DNA of 64,000 bases from Ottelia alismoides (lineage: Eukaryota; Streptophyta; Magnoliopsida; Alismatales; Hydrocharitaceae): NCBI GenBank assembly GCA_037367405.1, contig JAZKJV010003269.1:19164-83163 (forward strand), written 5' to 3'. The position numbers were made by a program, and so were the translations under genes. Below the pieces are notes generated by a model. That model made no database searches and was not told where the DNA came from. It was given only the letters and a program-made list of their open reading frames with translations. Shown here piece by piece: positions 11,585 to 23,195 of this stretch; position 1 is the stretch's first letter, and the number at the start of each line of letters is the position of its first letter.

Positions 11585-11941
11585 GGGATCCTACTCCATG
11601 GAGTAGGTAACTTACCTACTCCATTTTCATTTCCTCCACTTTTTTATTTTTTTTGAAAAAATACTTCATGGATTTTCATAACTATATCCCTCTAATATGT
11701 CATTCAAATTTCGTCACTCCTACGACCTCCATCCAGAACAGGTAAAATACAGCAAATCTATGACCGTTAAAAAAGGACTGTCTGGATGAAGGTCGTAGGA
11801 GTCCATGTTTCTGATGAATTTTGAATGACATATTAGAAGGATATAGTTAGGAAAATCTATGGAAGCATTTTTCAAAAAATAAAAAAATTGAAAAAAAATG
11901 AAAGTGGAGTAGGTATTACCTACTCCATGGAGTAGGATCCC
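11585..11941. mobile_element. Foldback MITE 1 (GGATCCTACTCC ends)
   Basis: A 357-bp inverted repeat. Each end carries a nested palindrome CCTACTCCATGGAGTAGG. The arms share the core ATGTCATTCAAATTTCGTCA and CTACGACCTCCATCCAGA with their inverse. Bounded on the left by (TA)n and TG repeats (11497-11580), on the right by CT repeats. No coding capacity. Confidence 0.85.
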
Positions 11942-11978
11942 CCCTCCCTCCCTTTCTCTCTCTCTCTCTGTGTGTAAA

Positions 11979-12327
11979 GGGAGGCTGCTGCATGTAGCAG
12001 CCAACGTGGCTGCTACATGTGGCAGTTTCCCCAAATTTTTTTATTTTTTTTCAAAATTAAATCATGAATATTCATCTATATATCCCTCCTACATTGTATT
12101 AAAATTTCGTCAGAAACAGAGACTCCTATGTCCTCCATCTAGAACAAGTAATTTTAACGGTCTGAAATTTGCTGTAATCGACCTGTTCTATATGGAGGGT
12201 ATGGGAGTCTCTGTTTTTGATGAAATTTTAATACAATGTAGGAGGGATATATAGATGAATATTCATGATTTAATTTTGAAAAAAAATAAAAAAAATTGGG
12301 GAAACTGCCACATGTAGCAGCCTCCCC
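11979..12327. mobile_element. Foldback MITE 2 (GGCTGCTACATGTGGCAG ends)
   Basis: A 349-bp inverted repeat whose ends read GGGAGGCTGCTGCATGTAGC on the left and CACATGTAGCAGCCTCCCC on the right. The inner arms keep the same core as MITE 1 (AAAATTTCGTCAGAAACAGA and its inverse), but the terminal blocks are unrelated. Followed by (TA)n at 12332-12351. Confidence 0.85.
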
Positions 12328-12350
12328 GGCCTATATATATATATATATAT

Positions 12351-12746
12351 AGGGAAATTATCCAATGAGCCCTGTGCCCATTTGAGATGAGATGAGCCCA
12401 CTCATTTTTTACCATTATTTCCTATCATTTTGAGCATAATAGGTATTTGTTTACAAGTGTTATATCATATTCTTACTACTAGTAACGATTTTCAGGAAAA
12501 AAATCTTAAATTCATACAAAATGATTGTATTATTATTTGTATTACTAGTCTCATTTTTATTCTTACTAATGACCATTTCTTGTGAATCTAAGATTTTCTT
12601 TATATGAAAATAGTTACTAATAGTAAGAATGTGATATAACAACTGTAAATAAATAAGCATTGAACTCAAAATGATGGAATATATTGGTAAAATATGAGTG
12701 GGTTCATCTCATCTTAAATGGGCATAGGGCACATTGGATAAGCCCT
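12351..12746. mobile_element. Foldback MITE 3 (AGGG...GATGAGATGAGCCCAC ends)
   Basis: About 396 bp. Left terminal block AGGGAAATTATCCAATGAGC and right block TTGGATAAGCCCT are inverted copies, as are GTGCCCATTTGAGATGAGAT and the sequence near 12705-12730. The interior differs from MITEs 1 and 2. Separated from MITE 4 by only (TA)n, 12747-12756. Confidence 0.8.
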
Positions 12747-12756
12747 CTATATATAT

Positions 12757-12913
12757 AGGGGCGATCCTATGAGATGAGATTTTGTGAGATGGTGAGATGG
12801 GACATTCTGTACCACAAGTTGTTGTATTCTCTCTCCTGCCTTTCTCTCTCCTGGTTGGAACTAGTGGTCCAGAATGCCCCATCTCACCAAAATCCCATCT
12901 CATAGGATCGCCC

Positions 12914-12915
<2 letters not shown>
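12757..12915. mobile_element. Foldback MITE 4 (AGGGGCGATCCTATGAGATG ends)
   Basis: A 159-bp element. AGGGGCGATCCTATGAGATG on the left is the inverse of CATCTCATAGGATCGCCCCT on the right with one difference (CATCTCATAGG is exact). It has a short interior with CTCTCTCCTG repeats and is bounded by (TA)n on the left and CT/TA/GA repeats on the right. Confidence 0.85.
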
Positions 12916-12962
<47 letters not shown>

Positions 12963-12964
12963 AC

Positions 12965-13336
12965 GGATCCTACTCCATGGAGTATGTAACTTACCTACTC
13001 CATTTTCTTCATTTTCAAAATTTTTTTATTTTTTTTTAAATGCTTCCATGTATTTTCATAACTATATCTCTCTAGTATGTCATTCAAATTTCGTCAGAAA
13101 AAAGAGACTCTTACGGCCTCCATCCAGACAGTCATTTTTTAACGGTCACAGATTTGCTGTATTTTTCATATTCTGGATGGAGGTCGTATGAGTCTCTGTT
13201 TCTGACGAAATTTGAATGACATATTAGAGGGATATAATTATGAAAATTCATGGAAGTATTTTTCCAAAAAAAATAAAAAAATTTTGAAAAAAAGAAAGTG
13301 GAGTAGGTAAGTTACATACTCCATGGAGTAGGATCC
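12965..13336. mobile_element. Foldback MITE 5 (same subfamily as MITE 1)
   Basis: A 372-bp inverted repeat with GGATCCTACTCCATGGAGTA ends as in MITE 1 and the TCATTCAAATTTCGTCAGAA core. It lies directly after a (CT)n(TA)n(GA)n tract (12914-12962) and before (TA)n (13346-13358). Confidence 0.85.
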
Positions 13337-13358
13337 CTTTCCTCATATATATATATAT

Positions 13359-13730
13359 GAGCCTACTTCATGAAGAAGGTAACGTTACCTGCTTCATGCT
13401 CATTTTTGATCAATTTTTTTTATTTTTTTTGAAAAATACCACCATAGATTTTTATCACTATATCCCCCTCATATGTCATTTTAATTTCGTCCGAAACAGA
13501 GACTCCTATGCTCTCTATCTAGAACATGTAATTTTAATGGTCTTAGAATTGTTGTAATTGATATGTTCTGGATGGATGGCATATGAGTCTCTCTTTCTGA
13601 CGAAATTTGAATGACATATTAGAGGGATATAATTATGAAGTTCAATGTGGTATTTTCCAAAAAAAATAAAAAAGACAAAAAATAATCATAAAGTAGGTAA
13701 GATTACCTACTTCATGAAGTATGATCCCTT
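13359..13730. mobile_element. Foldback MITE 6 (CTACTTCATGAAG ends)
   Basis: About 372 bp with CCTACTTCATGAAGAAGG at the left and CTACTTCATGAAGTATGATC at the right, and the shared core (CGTCCGAAACAGAGACTCC and inverse GACGAAATTTGAATGACAT). Flanked by (TA)n on the left and AATATATAGAGG on the right. Confidence 0.85.
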
Positions 13731-14889
13731 TCTTCAAATATATAGAGGAAAATGGGGCAACCTTCTAGAGGGAGTTAACATGTATATATACATACAATGA
13801 ACATGTGTGTGTATTGTGTTAGTTATTAAGCTAGTCAAATCTAACTCATACATAATTGTTTTCAACTCATTTATATAAAAGTTTCACTATATTTCTCCAC
13901 ATTCATCCACTAATTCAGATTCAATTGTCTTTTTGTATATTTAACGTACATATATTTTTAATCCGATAAAGACAAATCACCCAATCGATAGCGCATGTAT
14001 TGCATATATTTGATGTCCGCGTACTGACATCGTGTATTATGCATTATCCATGAACTAAATGTCAATCTATTGTGAATATTCAATATTACCACCAATATAT
14101 ATCTCCAGCATCCTTAAAAAAATTTCTCCTACTCTCATTCAAATGGTTCAAAGGACAATAGCTAAATAAATAATGTAGATGGAGTAAATATCGCCACTTT
14201 AATGCAATAGTATTTATTGTCGACGTGGATCCCTTCAGGTGGGGTGAAGTCCCGGGCCCCACCCTTACAATTATTATTTTTCTCTTATTCTCATTAAAAA
14301 AACTACGTCCCCCATTCTATTACATTACATCGACCTCGTAACGATTGAGACCAAAGCAATCTCTCCACGTCGATCCCAAAAGCACTCGGAACCCGATTTC
14401 GTTTCGGATGCTCGATTTTTATTTAGAAAAATCCAAAATTATGCAAAACTAATTAATTTGAATGCACAAACTAAGAAGAACGTCGGTATCATGTATGTCA
14501 AATTTTGCTATTTGACTGGTCCATCATGCCATGTTGTTCATAACGTAATATAGTCATGATCTTTCCGTGTAAAATGCGACCAGACGAATGAGCCATGTAT
14601 ACAACAAGATTGTGATACATTTTTTTATGGTATTGCATAATTACCCCCCGCAAAAGTTGTATTTACATATTGTGTGTATTCGTCCAATATCTCATTTATG
14701 GGCTCAGTGGAATTCATATGTACATGAAGAAATTTCATCAAGTAAGAGACATTTTTTCTCCCTATCACCGTGTGTTTTTTAATATGAGATATAATGACTG
14801 CTACTACAAGCAGTGATACACCTTTGATGTTTCCCTAAGTTTCTCCTTTTATAAGTAGGTAATGTATTCTCCAGGGCTTTTTCGTAAAA
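13731..14889. other. AT-rich intergenic stretch, no gene seen
   Basis: No coding or RNA gene is apparent. A short GC-rich palindrome-like patch (about 14228-14268, CAGGTGGGGTGAAGTCCCGG) and a possible old element edge near 14300 are the only features noted. Confidence 0.4.
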
Positions 14890-16883
14890 TGTTGGGATTT
14901 TTATACCTATAACCTAGAGTAATACTGCAATTACAATAATAACCCTGCATAATCGTGAATTACATCCAGAACCCTCAATAGTCGTAACTCTTACATCTAT
15001 AACCCCCGAGTTAACTTCCATCCAATATTCCGTTAACTATGATGCACCAACATGGCATACCACCACCACATTACCACCACCATCACCAACATGGCACACC
15101 ACCATCGAGGACCATAATCACGCACCGTCTCGCACTATCATCGCATCACCACTACACTGTTGTGTCTCCTTCGCTTTGATGTGTGTCATATCCTGGCTTC
15201 GCGGCATCGTACTTCGCCACCATCGTGCCAATGTAGCACACCGTCATCGCGTATCCATTGTTATGTCTTGCGCTACCCTTACACCATCATCGTGCCACCA
15301 CCATACAGTCGCATGCTACCATCCTGGTTGTGTAACATCGTCGGGCACCTGCTACTACCACCTTGATGCTGCCATCGGGACAGAGTGAGAGGTGAGTCTG
15401 GCACATTCCTCCTTTTAGATATTTTCATTTTTTTTGGTATTCTCAAAATCCATGAGTGACAGATCATGTTAGATAGAAAGTGATAATGAGTGTCACAACA
15501 GATGAAAATGTGGATACCACATGGGCTTCACGTTGGATATGGGTGGATATTTAGATACCTTTCGGGTGTCACTACTATATCTCAATGGGTAAGGACGGGT
15601 CTATTATTGATTTGATAAAATGGATATTTGCACCCATAATCATCTATACTTTTGTAATTACGTACATAACCCTAAATAATCATGAATTATATCCAAAATC
15701 GAATAGATGTTCAGTCTTACATGTATGATCCTTTGTTAGTTGGCTCCACTAAACCAACCATTCACTTGGGTTAATCTGACTATACCAAATTTAACGTCCA
15801 ATATTTATTTATTTTATTCACTTAACTCAACCCTAAAGCTCCCCTCCCCCTCGTCTAGTCTATCCTTGTAGGTTGTAGCCCTCCGCCCATTGTCTAACGT
15901 CGCCCCCCTTGCCCTCTCGCCTCCCTTAGCTTCCAACCCGACGTCCTCCCCATCTTGATCGAAGGGTGAATGCCACGTGGGGAGCCCTTCTCCCTAGTTT
16001 GGGTATGGCTTCCACTACGATCATGCATGCTTCAAGCAAACATGCAGAGAAGCTCAATCTTTGATCGAGGCTACTACTGATGATGTGGCAGAGGAGCTGC
16101 GACCGATCGAAGGGGACAAATTATTATGATGTGTGAAAGCTTGATGATGACGGAGGTATATTGATCCAATGGTAGCTACTGTGAGCGACGAAGGAAGAGA
16201 ATAGGGTGTTTGGCTGATGATGGTTCTCCTCATGCATCCATGGCTTACAATCGATTTACATCCCAGGAAGATGCGACGATTGTTGATTATGTATGTTCTG
16301 CTTCAGATGTACGGATGACTCTAATGGTTTTGGCCCTAATCGAAGGGCAATTGGAGCTTGCCCCCTTTCTCCTGAAAGGCAGAGGAGAGGTGATCTGCCC
16401 AAGGAGGACTGCATCTCGAATGGATGGAAAGGTTTGGGTCTCGGATTTAGTCAAGGGCTCTGTTGATGTTGTTCAAAATGCTTCCTTGAGCTTCAGCGAG
16501 AAGCTATGGTGGCTTTGAAGGAGATGGCACGTCTAAGATAGGTGTTGTACTCCGAGGAAGAAGTTAGGGATCCTCCTGTCATCTTCGTACATCCTAAACA
16601 AGCCCCGTCGTGCGTGAGATCAGAAGAGGAACATGAGGTAATTCTCAGGGTGTCCAAGTCGAAGGAGGAAGATGGATGCATCATTTGAAAATGTAATTTA
16701 TTTAAAGGGTAAAATTGTCAAACATTGAAGGATTTGGTCAAAAATAGAGAAAAAGATGGAAGTTAACACACGATTATGCCATGTAAGAGTTAAAGACTAT
16801 TCAGGGTTCGGAGTGTAATTCGTGATTATTGACAGTTATGTACGTAAATACGAAACTATTCGTGGTGAACCGGAATCATTACC
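14890..16883. mobile_element. Long-TIR, Mutator-like element pair with captured-looking interior
   Basis: Three related terminal blocks are present: 14893-15030, 15622-15755 (both + strand) and their inverse at 16745-16883. Shared words include AATCGTGAATTACATCC, GTACATAACC, CTCTTACAT and GTTAACTTCCATC. The arrangement suggests two overlapping or tandem elements sharing one right end. The interior has CACCAC/ATC-rich DNA (15040-15380), a C-rich block (15840-15960) and an unmatched 102-codon frame at 16210-16518 that could be a captured gene scrap. No transposase and no clear target duplication, so superfamily is inferred from TIR length only. Confidence 0.55.
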
Positions 16884-17022
16884 ACTACCACGTGAAATTC
16901 ATACAATGAATCATTAGTTCGTCGCCCTGACGTCTAGCTCCTTTCACTCATTTTTTCTTTATGAGTGAGACGATTGGAAGATGCATAGCATCGAATGTGC
17001 GAAAGCCCAGAAAGGACTATTA

Positions 17023-17402
17023 GGGTGCGTTTGGTACGCGGGTTAAGACGGGTTAAACTGGTAGAGGGTAACCCATTTTTGAGTTTTGGTGTTTGGATAG
17101 AGGGTTAAACTAGGGGTGGGTTAGAAGTGAATTTGTTGTGATATGATTGTATTGAAATTTGAAAAAGTGAGTAGTTATTGTGATGTGATTGTATTGAAGT
17201 TTGGAAAAGTGAGTAGAAGTGGAGCAGTTTATAAATTTTATATGATATGATGGTATAATATATTATTTTTTGATGGAATTAATTATGGAGAATTGATTTA
17301 TTTATTTTTTAAAAAAAGAAATAAAGTGGGGCCTACGCATGAGAGAGAGAGGGAGTGGGTTAGAGGTAGTATGGGGAGTTTACCCACCAACCGAACGGTA
17401 CC
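17023..17402. mobile_element. Tourist-like (PIF/Harbinger) MITE with TTA duplication
   Basis: Left end GGGTGCGTTTGGTACGCGGG and right end AACCGAACGGTACC are inverted copies. The trinucleotide TTA flanks both sides (17020-17022 and 17403-17405), the Harbinger target. Same interior as the copy at 8061-8448. Inserted about 0.6 kb upstream of the ACBP start codon. Confidence 0.85.
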
Positions 17403-17739
17403 TTAGAGTAGGACAATGTTCTTATAAAGGGATTCCCCAAGCTGAGGGTGGGCTATTCAGCTTGGGTAGAAGAGGAAAAAGACTTTCCCTAAACATAACA
17501 CACTTTTCTTTTGACTCCTTCATCTGTTGGCGATCGTCTATTCACGCAAAGTGTGATTGCGCAAACACAAGAATGTACTAACAACAAGCCTGATCGTGCA
17601 CCTTGAGGCTTGGACTGACTATGGGTGTAAATATCCCTTGATAAAACTGTTTTTCTTTGTAAAATATTACAAGTTTGCAGGGTATTTGTACAAAATCTCG
17701 AGTTTTTTTTGGTCTTGCGTGCGGTCTCAACATTTGTAA

Positions 17740-17987
17740 CCATCTCGGCAAAACAGAGTACCCGCACGTCTCAACGCACACGCGGTGCACGCTACCGCCC
17801 TACGTGGCGCGACCCCGCGCGCACGAGTCCAGACCAAACTCAACACCCCCCGCGCGCGACGACCAGATCGTCCGCCCGCAACTCCGCGAATATACCTTTC
17901 CCTCCCTCCCCGCGCCGCTCCTTTTATTCCCAGCGCGCAATCATACCGCCACCCTCCCTTACTTTGCGTGGGGTCCAAGCCGAGCCT
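17740..17987 (+). promoter_or_regulatory. CpG-rich 5' leader and presumed proximal promoter of the ACBP gene
   Basis: From about 17750 the base composition changes sharply to CpG-rich DNA with pyrimidine-rich runs (CCCTCCCTCCCC near 17902), continuing into exon 1. A weak TATA-like word (AATATACC, about 17888) is present, but no strong core promoter can be proven. The retained CpG density contrasts with the surrounding decayed transposons and fits an unmethylated active promoter. Confidence 0.4.
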
Positions 17988-20900
17988 ATGGACTTGCTTC
18001 AGGAGCTCCTCCTCACCCTTTCGCTCTCCATCCTCCTCGCCTTCATCCTCTCCCGCATCTCCCCTGCCGCCCCCCGCAGGGCCCCGATGGAGCTCGAGCA
18101 GAGCTCCGAGCCCGTCTACGCCGCCGCACAGGAAGGATCGGAGGTTGTTGGAGCTGTTGAGGTCGACGTTGTTCATCGGAGGAGCGTTGATGTGCGATCC
18201 GATGCGGAGGAGTTGGCGGAGACGATCGAGGTGGAGGAGATCGCTGTGGAGGATGTGGAGAAGATAGAGGAGCGGGAGATGGTTGCTGAGGAAGAGGTGC
18301 AGCTGGAGGAGAGGGAGGCAGTTGCGGAGGAAGAGGACGAAGTGGAGGATTGGGAGGGGGTGGAGAGGAGTGAGCTCGGGAAGCTGTTCGGCGTGGCGGT
18401 GGCATTTGCCGATAGTGAGGTCGGTGTGGATGTGATCTCCAAGATGAGCGGGGAGGTCCAGATGGAGCTCTATGCCCTGCGGAAGGTCGCCATGGAGGGG
18501 CCGTGCTACGAGAACCAGCCGCTGGCGCTGAAGGTCTCCACCCGTGCGCGATGGTATGGCGAACATCCGTCCATTTTCTCTGCTCTTTTCTGTTCTGCCT
18601 GCATTAGACGAAAATCGAAGTTAAATTAGAATCGAAAATTCTACCAGTTGTTTAGTTTACCGCATTATCCGATAGCTTAAGGTAATTGGATGATGCCAAG
18701 GTGGCCTTACTAAGACGCTTTAACGTGGCAGTTGATACATTCTGTTAATGATATCACTTGCTGTCCATTCCATGGTCTAGTATGCAAGTCCTTATAGCGT
18801 TGGAGATCCATTCTGATGCTTGTACGAAGTTAGACGGTGCAATTTGGCATGCATCGCCTGCCCATGGTATTGGGAATTCGGAGGAGATAACCATTTTCAC
18901 TAATGAAATCTTCTGAAGATTTTTTAGTTGTTTTGACTGACGGCTAGCGGGTTTGTTTTTTTGCTATCTAACATTACGATTAAAATACTTGATTATGTCG
19001 TTCTTTTTAAGGCTTATATTACTAGTTCTGGGGTTATGTCCCGGGTAATGTTGAGTACTGAAACTGTAGATTGGGCACTAAGCTCCACCTCTATTCTTAT
19101 CTGTTCCATACAACTAGTGACCTTTCTACGAGGGTTCTGCCTATCCACTTGAATCTCTTCTCATCAAGTGGTCTTGATTTCATTGCATCACCGAGCCTTT
19201 TATTTTACTTCTCATGTCATTTTTCTTGTTTTGTTAAAGGCGATTACATCATGCGGTGCGTTTTTGTGATGGTAAATGTGAGGGGTTCGTTTGATGTTGT
19301 TCATGGTGTCTTTTGTTTTTCTTGAGAACATTATGCTTTACTTCGTCGCATACTTTTAGTCATTTTTATATTGCAAAAAAATAGTTATATAAAAGATTTA
19401 TTGGTGGGTGATTTAAAATTGTCACGCATTTGGCCCAGTCATTTAGGCAGGGGACAAAAAATCATTTCCTTTAATGATGTTAATCCAAATCCTATGTCAA
19501 TTTTTAATCATTGGAATGAAATATTGCTTCCTTGTTCTAGTTCTAATTTTCCAAGGATCTCCATCAAAACTCGTAGGTTGGAAATTTCAATGGACCGGCT
19601 TTATTCCTTCGTCTATGATACACATGGAGAGAACCCCTTTTTATTGTAGTAGTTTGATTATTCTTACATTTTTTGGACAATGACGAAAAATCAAACGTTT
19701 GTGACCATTTGGTTGGTGAGACAGCATTCTGAGTTTTGCTGCCATTTTGTAATGGTGCTGATCAGCGAATTGCCACTTGTTTGCTGATAGAAAAAAATTG
19801 CAGTGGTGGAAAATTTTAAAGGATAAAGTGCACCCAAATTTGACATATTCATCAGCTTAACTTTCACCCAGTTTAGAAGATTATCTTGATTTCTATGTGG
19901 AAGTTCTAGTAAAACCTTATTGTAATTTTATAATGACATCAGCATTCAATAACTTGGCCTAATTTTTGGTGATCATCTAGGCTGAAATGCCTTTCAAAAT
20001 TCAATGCAGGCTTTACCACTACAAAATTTTAGTATACCTTTAGAAATTGACGGAGGGCATAATCTCTTAGGAAGTATAAAATGAATAATATTTCAAAAGG
20101 TCGTTTGAAAGCTAGATTTCAGGGAGTAGTTGATAGCTAGTTAAAATAAACAGGGTTGAAAGCTGCTATATGTGAATGATGGAGGACAATCATTACATTG
20201 TGCAAGGCATGCTTGGCAAAAACTCGGAAACATGGATCCGGAAGCAGCCATGGAGCAATACATTAACCTCCTTTCTGACAAAGTTCCAGGTTGGATGGAG
20301 GGGAAACCCAGAGTGAGTCTTTATCAATCCTTATTCCCTTGTCTGTTGGTCATTGTTGTAGACAGATACGCTAAATTATATTATTTGTAGGTTGGAAATG
20401 AACGTTCAGAAGGTGGCACTGCTTCGGTAGTCATGGAAACACTGACCTCTGAAAGTTCCTTGGAACAAAACAAACTACCGATGGAAAGTGAAAGGTTCGA
20501 CTGATCGCTTTCTGTTTCTTATTTTGACTGGTGTTGGTTCTTGATTCGGGCTGGAGTTAAGAAGGATAACTTTTAACTTATAACATGTATTACTGTGCCG
20601 TGCCAGTGTTGGAAACTTTGAATGTATAATATTAAGACAGTGTCACAGTAATGATGTGACACGTAATGAGCAGTAAATGATTGGAGAATAATAAGCAGTA
20701 AATGATTGTGTATAGAATTTTCCTAGTACAGTTCTTTTTGAGATTGCTGCTGTCAAAAAAGAGTCGATTTTTTTGCTTCCCTTTTTTTGCAATGGTATAA
20801 CATCCCAAACATAGTCCCAAGAGTGTATAGCTACTATTGTTATTGGGAATAAGCGATGTTTTGATATAAGGGAGGGGAGTGTTTTAACATTTCAAATGTA

Positions 20901-22079
20901 CACATCTAATACTCACAAAGTATGAGAGTGGTTTATAATTGTGGGAGATTACTACTTGACAACTTGGGCTAAAGCATGTTAGGTGATTGTCAACGAGTCC
21001 ATTTGGGCCTGATAATGGCTCGTGTCAAGGCAGGAACATTACAAATGGTTTCTGTATATGGATTATCTTTCAAATGGCCACAGTCCTAAGACAGCTCCGG
21101 TCAATGAGAGGGATGTGGGTGGTATGATATGCATCTTACCTATGTTCTTATAGGATGTTAGGAAAGATATTTCTACAATGCCATGGATGAACGCCAGTAT
21201 ACATATCTACTGTATAGGAAAGTCAAAAAATAACAAGTCATCCAGATTGCTTGTAAACTATTGAGATTTAGACTACATGTCCAGGTACTACAGAAAATAT
21301 TACTAATTGTGATATGTGATGGATGTGGACACAATGATTTTTATGTTTGAAAATTTTATTCTGTCATATCTTTGTTCCTACAATCATACTTCATATCAGC
21401 AACATAAAAGTTAATGTGGTAAGGGGATGGACTTGATTATAATTATCTTTGTGCCCTAGGGTCAGTATTTTTGTTCTGGTCACTTTTTTCTGGAAAATGG
21501 TTCACGGGACCTCTCCTTGTATAGATCACCATAGTGTAAAGTGGAAAGGGGAGATTTTACTGTCTCTTGTTGTGACTATACAAAATGATACCTATTCTTG
21601 GTAGTGTATGTAGAATAGAAGATATCACTGCTATGTATTTTTTTTCCTGTAGCTCCTTTAGGACCATAAGTGGCCACTGGTCGGTGACCTATGCGATTCA
21701 TCCTCTTTTTTCAGTCTAATAAAATGGCAAAATAGATTCCATAGCATGCTTGGTTCATTCGATCTTGGTTAGTTGTTTTTAATCAATTCTGTCTATTATA
21801 ATCTTTCCAGTCTATCTGGTGGAATAATTAATAGACATTTGTGTTCGATCTTGTCGAAACAAGGCTTATTGCCTTTAATTTCGCCAAGCGATGTGGAATA
21901 CTGGTTGACAAGGTGATTACAATAACAAGGTTGTCTTCTATATTGTGGTCATCCTCCGAATGCTAAGACTGATTCGGGACTGAACTATTGAGTTTGCATT
22001 TACTTGTTATGGACCCATATGCCCTTTTTAACGACAGTCTATTTGATTGATTTTGCTTCTTTGCAGGACTACGATATAA
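17988..22079 (+). CDS. Class III acyl-CoA-binding domain protein (ACBP3-like), four exons
   Basis: Binds acyl-CoA esters and carries them between membranes; class III plant ACBPs have an N-terminal hydrophobic signal/anchor and a C-terminal acyl-CoA-binding domain. Coding exons: 17988-18553, 20207-20312, 20391-20494 and 22067-22079, all with GT-AG introns and matching phases, giving 262 residues ending TTI-stop. The ATG at 17988 is chosen because the hydrophobic segment (residues 2-25, LLQELLLTLSLSILLAF...) follows at once; the open frame upstream is only unspliced leader. Residues about 70-121 are very acidic (EEVQLEEREAVAEEEDEVED). The ACB domain covers about 122-220 with WEGVERSELGKLFG, MELYALRKVAMEGPC, the ALK block, HAWQKLGNM and AAMEQYINLLSDKVPGW. 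Intron 3 (1.57 kb) holds a retroelement LTR. The last exon codes only four residues. I see no disruption. Confidence 0.92.
20796..21043 (+). mobile_element. Solo-LTR-like repeat (TGTAACA...TTACA family) in ACBP intron 3
   Basis: Starts TATAACATCCCAAACATAGT and ends GAACATTACA, flanked by the 5-bp direct repeat AATGG (20791-20795 and 21044-21048). The second half (CTCACAAAGTATGAGAGTGG, TACTACTTGACAACTTGGGC) matches the copies at 24793 and 30948. An extra ~80 bp at 20820-20900 interrupts the alignment. A five-base duplication and LTR-like ends indicate a solo LTR or TRIM-type element. Confidence 0.75.
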
Positions 22080-22260
22080 GCAGTTCCTCGGCACGCTGTC
22101 ATTTATATACAGACGGTGTTGCTCATTCAACTGGACGATGCTACTTCCAAGTCAGGTTTGGGAACATGTCTCTAAACCTAGTTGCCTTGGGGTTTGCCCT
22201 GTCTATAGTGTGTAGCTTGTGCACTCCCGTGCAATAATTGCATGCAATATGCGAGACGAT
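22080..22260 (+). other. Probable 3' UTR of the ACBP gene
   Basis: Sequence directly after the TAA stop in the last exon. AATAATTGCATGCAATATG near 22234 could act as a plant polyadenylation region (AATAAT-like). The exact cleavage site cannot be set from sequence. Confidence 0.4.
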
Positions 22261-23195
22261 AACGTGTATTTATGTGTATAATCTAAAATCACACCAGTGC
22301 AGGATCAAGTAGGCTGATCCTTGCTGTGGCTATCAAACTATTATGCATGTACAGAAATCCCCTTAAGTAGTTGCCTGGTTCATCATTCTTCACGAAATCT
22401 TCTGTTTAATGAGCATTAGGGTTGCATGCTTTTGTCTGAGTTTGGGCCTTGGAGATGTTAATGCTTTGTTCGAAATCTGCCATCTGTTTCGCTGCTAAGA
22501 GATGCAAAGCGAAATGTCGATATATTGTATTTGTCATATTCGTACACTGACTGATGCAAAGGGAATGTGGATATTGATATTCAAAATTTGCATCGGGCGA
22601 ACTTTAATATCGTATTCTATAGTTTGGCGAATACAAATATGGACGTCCTATGGTAATGGATGTGGACATTGATTGTATGTATATTTTTTTACGGTGCTTC
22701 TTTGTAGATGGCGAACGAATAATACTAGTGTCAAAGAATCTATCTTTATAAAGAAGATTTTTCTCTTAAGTTTATCTCAGGTTATCATCCACTCCGCTCC
22801 CCTCGTGAAACTCGGGTAGTGAAAGAATTCGACCTGTTACCAATTAGTGATTACATTTTCCTATTTAGATTCTTAATTTTTTTTGCAGCTGTGATTATTC
22901 AATTTATATATTCGTTGGAAATACGCAGCTGAATCGGTAGACTTAAAGACGCTTTAGGAAGCAAATCATCAAGCGTGAACTATTGATAATTAGAAATTGA
23001 AAGACTTGATGCTTAAAACCACACGAAATTACAAGTTACGATAAAAGTGGGTGAGATGTAAGAAATTGGGAGGAAAAAGCAAACTTGTTTGTTTAAATTA
23101 GATGGGGGTAATTGAGCCTTGACCACTCCGAATCCTACAGAATTAGCATTGCTGCTATTCCTTGTAAGGATGACGTTGAGGCATGTAAGGTTCTT
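22261..23195. other. Intergenic stretch, no gene seen
   Basis: AT-rich. Positions 22510-22680 carry GATGCAAAGGGAATGTGGAT / ATTTGCATCGGG words that look like a decayed hAT-type repeat of the ATATGGATGCAAATGG kind seen at 26083-26569 and 33480-34440. Nothing else recognised. Confidence 0.35.

Noticed and set aside
17709..17987. Upstream extension of the ACBP open frame
   Set aside because: The added residues are basic and low-complexity, and the hydrophobic N-terminal segment of class III ACBPs starts just after the ATG at 17988.
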